From: an uncultured Paracoccaceae bacterium
GTDB lineage: Bacteria; Pseudomonadota; Alphaproteobacteria; Rhodobacterales; Rhodobacteraceae
Direction of reading: 5' to 3'
Length of the DNA stretch: 64,000 bases
Assembly: GCA_947493145.1 (NCBI GenBank)
Contig: CANLPZ010000002.1
Span: forward strand, 519,364-583,363
In this document: one piece after another, positions 59,945 to 64,000 of the stretch
How positions within the stretch are numbered: position 1 is the first letter of the stretch
Layout: every line of letters starts with the position of its first letter
The notes under the pieces: model-generated
Told to the model about the DNA's origin: nothing
Seen by the model: only the letters and a program-made list of their open reading frames with translations
Database searches by the model: none
Position numbers and translations under genes: made by a program

Positions 59945-61089
59945 GGGAGTGCCTCCAGATCGAATTGCATGAAGTCTTGTTCGCGTGCCTGCGCGGCCGC
60001 CATCGCCAACTCAGCGGCGCTGAGCGGGCGGGTATGGGCGGCCTTGAGGCGCGTACGGATCGCGATCAGGCGAGCGAGTTCGGCCCGCGCGTAGGTGTTG
60101 AGCGACATGGCTGCGTGAATGTCGTCGGTTTCGCCAATGCGCCTGATGATGTCCTGCACGCGCTGCGCGGCCGCTTGCACCGAGACCATGGAATAATCGC
60201 CATAGACCCCTGCGCCGAAGGAGGTGAGGCTCATGGTCGAGTTTGCGAGCAGAACCGGATCAATCGTGCCGAGTGCATCAACACCGCCGACGCGGGCAAG
60301 GTAAAGGTTGTAGCGCTCCGGGATCACCTGAACGTAATGCTGGGTCTCAGCAAAGGGCGGCACGCCGCCGTAGCGCTGCACATTGCCCGGACCGGCATTG
60401 TAGGCCGCCAGGCTGTGAATGATGTTGCCATCAAACATGGCCAGCATCTGCGCCAGATAGCGCGCGCCGCCCGTGACCTGGACATAGGGGTTCTCATAGT
60501 AGGCCGGGTAGATCCCCAGATCCTGCGCCGTGCCGGGCATGATCTGGGTCAGGCCAAACGCACCAACCGGTGAACGCGCGCCGATGGTAAAGCGGCTTTC
60601 TTGCCAGATCAGCGCCTGTAACAGACAGCGCCATTGCTTGGGCGAAAGACCCGCTGCGCGCACGCCAGACATGTGGTGCGTTTCCTGAGCCGCGCGAATG
60701 ATCAGCTCTTCAATCGATCCTGAGGCATCGCCGAACATCTGGGCTGCGCCGGGGTTCGGATCGACCGAACCATAGAGCGTGCCTGCGGCGCTCTCAGGCG
60801 ATGAACCAGCTTCCAAGCGCGCGACCAGTGTGCCTGAGTTCCCGCTGGCCAACGTCGTGGCATCAAGGATGTCTTCCAGCGCCTGGAGTTGTTCCTGCTC
60901 GAGCGCTTCAAGCTCTTCTTCTTTGGTCAAACGATCCCGCTGCAGTGCCAGATCTTGTTCGCCCTGCTGCAACACGCGCTCGCGCTGCAAGAACATGCCT
61001 GCATCAAAGGTGGGCACACCTTGGGCAAAGGCCATTGGCGCGGCAAACCACACCAGACTCGCAAGGATATGCGAGCGGAGCCTATTCAT
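59941..61089 (-). CDS. Lytic transglycosylase VirB1-like
   Basis: Start at ATG 61089, inside the lipoprotein stop. 382 residues with signal peptide (MNRLRSHILASLVWFAAPMAFA), a Glu-rich coiled coil, and an SLT domain: catalytic Glu in LIWQESRFTIGARS, then GAFGLTQIMPGTAQDLGI and SLAAYNAGPGNVQRYGG. It cuts peptidoglycan locally for T4SS assembly. Confidence 0.9.
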   Translation of the reverse strand: MNRLRSHILASLVWFAAPMAFAQGVPTFDAGMFLQRERVLQQGEQDLALQRDRLTKEEELEALEQEQLQALEDILDATTLASGNSGTLVARLEAGSSPESAAGTLYGSVDPNPGAAQMFGDASGSIEELIIRAAQETHHMSGVRAAGLSPKQWRCLLQALIWQESRFTIGARSPVGAFGLTQIMPGTAQDLGIYPAYYENPYVQVTGGARYLAQMLAMFDGNIIHSLAAYNAGPGNVQRYGGVPPFAETQHYVQVIPERYNLYLARVGGVDALGTIDPVLLANSTMSLTSFGAGVYGDYSMVSVQAAAQRVQDIIRRIGETDDIHAAMSLNTYARAELARLIAIRTRLKAAHTRPLSAAELAMAAAQAREQDFMQFDLEALP

Positions 61090-61240
61090 GCAGCGAACCA
61101 ATCGGTCCGAGCAGCTCGAAATTGCAGTTGCTGCGGCTGACCTCGGCAAAAGAGTTAAAGCATTCTGCCTCTGAAGGCCGGTATTCCGCGCAGGCTGTCA
61201 GGGTCAAAAGGGTGAGGGTCAGCACGCAAAGTCTACGCAT
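61082..61240 (-). CDS. Small T4SS lipoprotein (VirB7-like)
   Basis: 52 residues from ATG 61240, overlapping the virB4 stop. Lipoprotein signal MRRLCVLTLTLLTLTAC with lipobox LTAC, then a short mature part with two more Cys. Size and position in the virB cluster suggest VirB7, which anchors the core complex to the outer membrane, though VirB7 proteins share little sequence. Confidence 0.75.
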   Translation of the reverse strand: MRRLCVLTLTLLTLTACAEYRPSEAECFNSFAEVSRSNCNFELLGPIGSLHE

Positions 61241-63599
61241 CAATCTGTCTCCAAAAATCGGGGTTTTGGCGGTAATCCGCGCCGACCAGCGCCTCGCCTT
61301 TTTCCATACCGCCAAGGATCGTGAGGTATGGGCCAAGGGCGCTCAGATCGGCATCGATCACGACCGAGCCTTGATCGTCACGCACCAGCGCCAAACGGGA
61401 GTTGCTGCCGGTGCTGAGCAAAACACTGAGCTCTTTCTCCGAAAGGCCCAGCATGGTGTAATCGCTTGCCGAGGCACGAATGTTGGGGAGCAGGAGCTGC
61501 GTCGGCACAGCCTCGACAATCGTCTTGCCGGTGCGGGTTTTCTCAAGCTGGCTTGCGTATTGGGTCATCATGACAACGACGGCGTTCTGTTTGCGCGCCG
61601 TGACCAGCCAGTTGCTGAGCCGATCCGCGAAATACGGGTTATCCAGCGCCTTCCAGGCCTCATCGATGATGATCAGCGTCGGTTTGCGGTCCTCGATCAC
61701 GCGCTCCACCCGCCGAAACAGGTATGACAGGACAGCCATGCGTTCCTTCTCGCTTTCGCTGTCGAGAATGCCGGTCAGGTCGAACCCCACGACCACACCA
61801 TCGAGCGAAAATGTGTCGTCAGCGCTTTGCCCGAAGATCCAGCCGTAGCGGCCATCAGCTGTCCATTCCTGTATCCGTTCGAACAGATCCCCTTCATCTG
61901 CCCCCGCCACAAAGAGGGAGGCCAAATCCTGCCAGTTGCGCAGGGCGGCATCGCTCGCTCCGGCGTTCTGGCGTACCACTTCCTGAATGCGGTTGATCTG
62001 GACCGGGCTCAGGGGCTTGTCGGCGCGATGCAGCAGCGTGGCCAGCCAATCGGAAAGCCAGGCTTGCCCGCGCCCGTCGATTTCCGTGCGGAGCGGGTTG
62101 AGACCTGTGGCTTCACCCGCCTTGATGGCGCTGTAACGCCCGCCATTGGCCCGCACGGCCATTTCCATGCCAGCGCGATAGTCAAAGACAAAGACGCGTG
62201 CGTCGCAGCGACGGGCTTGGGTCATGAGAAAGGCTGACAAGACCGACTTGCCGGAACCAGGACGACCGAGGATCAAGGTATGCCCGCCGGTCGGTTCTTT
62301 GTCTGGCTGACCCGTCTCGTGGTAATTGAACAGGAAACCCGAGCGTTCAGGCGTTGGAAACAGGGTGATCGGTTTGCCCCAAGGCACTTTGTGGCCAGGT
62401 TTGCCCAGTTGACCGCGATGCAGTGCTGCGAGGTCGGCAAAGTTCGTGTTCGTGATGGCGGCCTTGCGGCTGCGCATTTGCCCATTGCCCGGATGCTGCG
62501 CGAAATAATGTGTGCGCGCCGCGAAGCTTTCGTTCACCAGATTGACGCCTTCACTGGCAGCTATATTGCGGACCTCGGCGGCGATTGCTTCCAGCTTTTC
62601 CTCGGTCTCGGCGAAAACCGTGACCGTCATATGATGATCACCAAAGCTGAGCCGCTTGGATTCCAGATCGTCGAGCGCGTCGACCAGTTCTTCTGCGAGA
62701 GAAATCGCGCCATCATCGCTGGCCTTCATAAGGCGTTGCTGACGCTTGATCCGACTGGCCATGATGTTGCTGTTAATCGGCGTGAAGGAATGCGTGACCA
62801 CCATGTCGACGGGAAGGTTCAGCTCATCGAACATGGTGCAGCTGGTTCTGGCTGGGTAAGTCTTGATCGCAAAACTGGTGCCAAACCGCTTGCCCGCCGT
62901 CCCATCGTCGAGCGTAAAGCCGCGTCCCCGAAACGTGACGCGGGTGTTGGCCACATCTTCGGCAATGACGCCAAATCGCGATTTTGCGAACAGCGGGCGC
63001 TCTTGGCCGATGTTGAGCGCCCCGAGGAAACCCAGCAGTTCGCCGTTTTCGACTCCAAGAAGGCGCGGGTTCATCTCGGCAAAGGACGACAGCAGAAACC
63101 CAACGACCTCCTCGAGCTTGCGCAACAGCTTGGCTGTCTGGTCTTTCAACTGTGCGATCGAATCTGAGCGCTTCAGGCGCAGCCGCGCGCCGAGGGGAGG
63201 ACGTTTCAGCACCGTGAGCGTGAGCGTCTTGTCCCGCAGGCCTGCCCGCGCCATCGCCGTTTGCCAGCGGGTATCCAGCGCTTGTGCAAACCCTTCATTT
63301 GGCACCGGTGGTAAGGCGGTTCCGATCGCTTTTGAGACCTTGTGAACGTAGAAACTGTACTCCGGCCCGATCTGCGCGATGATCGCTGCAAAGAGCGCGC
63401 GGGTCTTCTCCAAATGCACGTCATCGCTGGTCATGCTGTTGACGCCATCGAGGCGGATGCATTGGAACAGCGCATTGCCGCGTGTGCGGATCGTCACATC
63501 ATTCACCAGACTGACATAGGGCAGCATGCTGGCCATCGGGCGCTCTTTGCGCGCCCAGTCTGGCAGCGTTGCAAGATCATCCGACGGATCACGGAGCAT
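61233..63599 (-). CDS. virB4: T4SS ATPase VirB4
   Basis: 788 residues. N-terminal CagE/TrbE region, Walker A in ILGRPGSGKSVLSAF near residue 445, Walker B in TLIIIDEAWKALDNPYF near 640, and a conserved VVMMTQYASQLEKT. It is the main motor of T4SS assembly at the inner membrane. It overlaps virB3 by 11 bp. Confidence 0.94.
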   Translation of the reverse strand: MLRDPSDDLATLPDWARKERPMASMLPYVSLVNDVTIRTRGNALFQCIRLDGVNSMTSDDVHLEKTRALFAAIIAQIGPEYSFYVHKVSKAIGTALPPVPNEGFAQALDTRWQTAMARAGLRDKTLTLTVLKRPPLGARLRLKRSDSIAQLKDQTAKLLRKLEEVVGFLLSSFAEMNPRLLGVENGELLGFLGALNIGQERPLFAKSRFGVIAEDVANTRVTFRGRGFTLDDGTAGKRFGTSFAIKTYPARTSCTMFDELNLPVDMVVTHSFTPINSNIMASRIKRQQRLMKASDDGAISLAEELVDALDDLESKRLSFGDHHMTVTVFAETEEKLEAIAAEVRNIAASEGVNLVNESFAARTHYFAQHPGNGQMRSRKAAITNTNFADLAALHRGQLGKPGHKVPWGKPITLFPTPERSGFLFNYHETGQPDKEPTGGHTLILGRPGSGKSVLSAFLMTQARRCDARVFVFDYRAGMEMAVRANGGRYSAIKAGEATGLNPLRTEIDGRGQAWLSDWLATLLHRADKPLSPVQINRIQEVVRQNAGASDAALRNWQDLASLFVAGADEGDLFERIQEWTADGRYGWIFGQSADDTFSLDGVVVGFDLTGILDSESEKERMAVLSYLFRRVERVIEDRKPTLIIIDEAWKALDNPYFADRLSNWLVTARKQNAVVVMMTQYASQLEKTRTGKTIVEAVPTQLLLPNIRASASDYTMLGLSEKELSVLLSTGSNSRLALVRDDQGSVVIDADLSALGPYLTILGGMEKGEALVGADYRQNPDFWRQIDA

Positions 63600-63867
63600 A
63601 ACTGTCCCCCGAATGGATCTTGCGGTTCGGGGTCGGTGGCGTTTCTTGCAGGGCGGTGACCATCACCTCAAGAAAGGCCGGATCCCAATCCGCCGCTTTC
63701 CACAGCGCGGGATAGGCCAGGGCGGCGATTATGATCACCGGCCAGCTCTGGACCCAGAGAAACAGCAACACAAACCCGAAGAGCCAAACCATGGCGTACA
63801 TGATCGGCAAGCCGATGAGCTTTGGCGGCCGGATCAGACCGAGGAAGAGGCGGGTTTGCGTTGCCAT
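63589..63867 (-). CDS. virB3: T4SS protein VirB3
   Basis: 92 residues from ATG 63867 (MATQTRLFLGLIRPPKLIG). Two close membrane helices (LPIMYAMVWLFGFVLLFLWV; SWPVIIIAALAYPALWKA) and the usual place between virB2 and virB4. Inner-membrane partner of VirB4. Confidence 0.88.
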   Translation of the reverse strand: MATQTRLFLGLIRPPKLIGLPIMYAMVWLFGFVLLFLWVQSWPVIIIAALAYPALWKAADWDPAFLEVMVTALQETPPTPNRKIHSGDSYAP

Positions 63868-63874
63868 GCCTAAT

Positions 63875-64000
63875 TTACGCACCCCAGATCGCGGTCACGA
63901 TGGTCGGCGCAGCTGCAATGCCTGCGATAGCGACCAGCACCCAGAGGGCTTGGCGGAAATCCAGAATGCCGAAGAGCCAAGAGAGGAACACACCGATCAG
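63875..64000 (-). CDS. virB2: VirB2-type pilin, C-terminal part (truncated by window edge)
   Basis: The last 41 codons before TAA (63877-63875) read LIGVFLSWLFGILDFRQALW then VLVAIAGIAAAPTIVTAIWGA. This is the hydrophobic second half of a VirB2/TrbC pilin. The gene continues beyond base 64000. It is the first visible gene of the virB operon, 7 bp upstream of virB3. Confidence 0.82.
   Translation of the reverse strand: MIGVFLSWLFGILDFRQALWVLVAIAGIAAAPTIVTAIWGA

Noticed and set aside
54738..63167. Several plus-strand open frames of 200-300 residues over the virB cluster
   Set aside because: They are antisense shadows of well-supported virB genes with high-GC codon use.

Overview
The window looks like an alphaproteobacterial (Rhodobacterales/roseobacter-type) chromosome segment with an integrated conjugative element on its right side. 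This rests on protein style and gene complement; there is no rRNA or housekeeping marker to fix the taxon. The sequence splits into three blocks.

Block 1 (1-14735) is a polymorphic-toxin locus. The 3' part of a large rhs gene ends in a PD-(D/E)XK-type toxin tip with its immunity gene. Behind it lie five orphan cassettes, each a piece of the rhs core fused to a different toxin tip and followed by a cognate immunity gene (AHH nuclease, GIY-YIG-like, NucA/NucB-like, an unassigned tip, a second GIY-YIG-like), and then a decayed seventh core. Most orphan cores start at the same low-complexity Gly/Asn-coding stretch and have no normal start codon. They therefore look like a silent store of tips that can be swapped onto the front gene by recombination. 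Two orphan immunity-like genes, copied boundary modules containing a terminator, and two small palindromic insertions record the turnover. Two lipoprotein genes follow (14857-16001).

Block 2 (16018-25541, minus strand) is a tightly overlapping 12-gene type II secretion operon: prepilin peptidase, GspF, GspE, PilM/N/O/P-like inner-membrane proteins standing in for GspL/M/C, a lipoprotein secretin with TPR and cohesin-like parts, and four pseudopilins. A TTGACA-17-TCTATT promoter candidate precedes the first gene.

Block 3 starts after two broken integrase pieces (25704-26691) with a 3' fragment of a tRNA-Cys gene (26866-26912, minus). Its orientation puts chromosome on the left and an integrated element on the right, running past the window end. 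The element carries a replication-initiator-like gene with internal palindromic repeats, a PIN toxin-antitoxin pair, an AbiEi-like gene, an orphan HipB, an IS3-family insertion (30412-31684, 3-bp target repeat), hipBA, a type I restriction-modification operon (hsdMSR), an ArdC antirestriction protein, an HNH nuclease, an oriT-like region, mobC-relaxase-virD4, and a VirB type IV secretion cluster (virB2 partial at the right edge).

Between virD4 and the virB cluster sits a compact CBASS phage-defence operon: CD-NTase, stand-alone E2-like protein and patatin phospholipase. Divergent from it is an HTH/ImmA-like peptidase pair matching the CapH-CapP regulatory pair known from CBASS loci. The element thus combines transfer, anti-restriction and at least three defence or addiction layers. 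The strongest candidates for new biology are the layered rhs cassette store, the E2-only CBASS with its regulator on a mobile element, and several unassigned genes inside the defence cargo.
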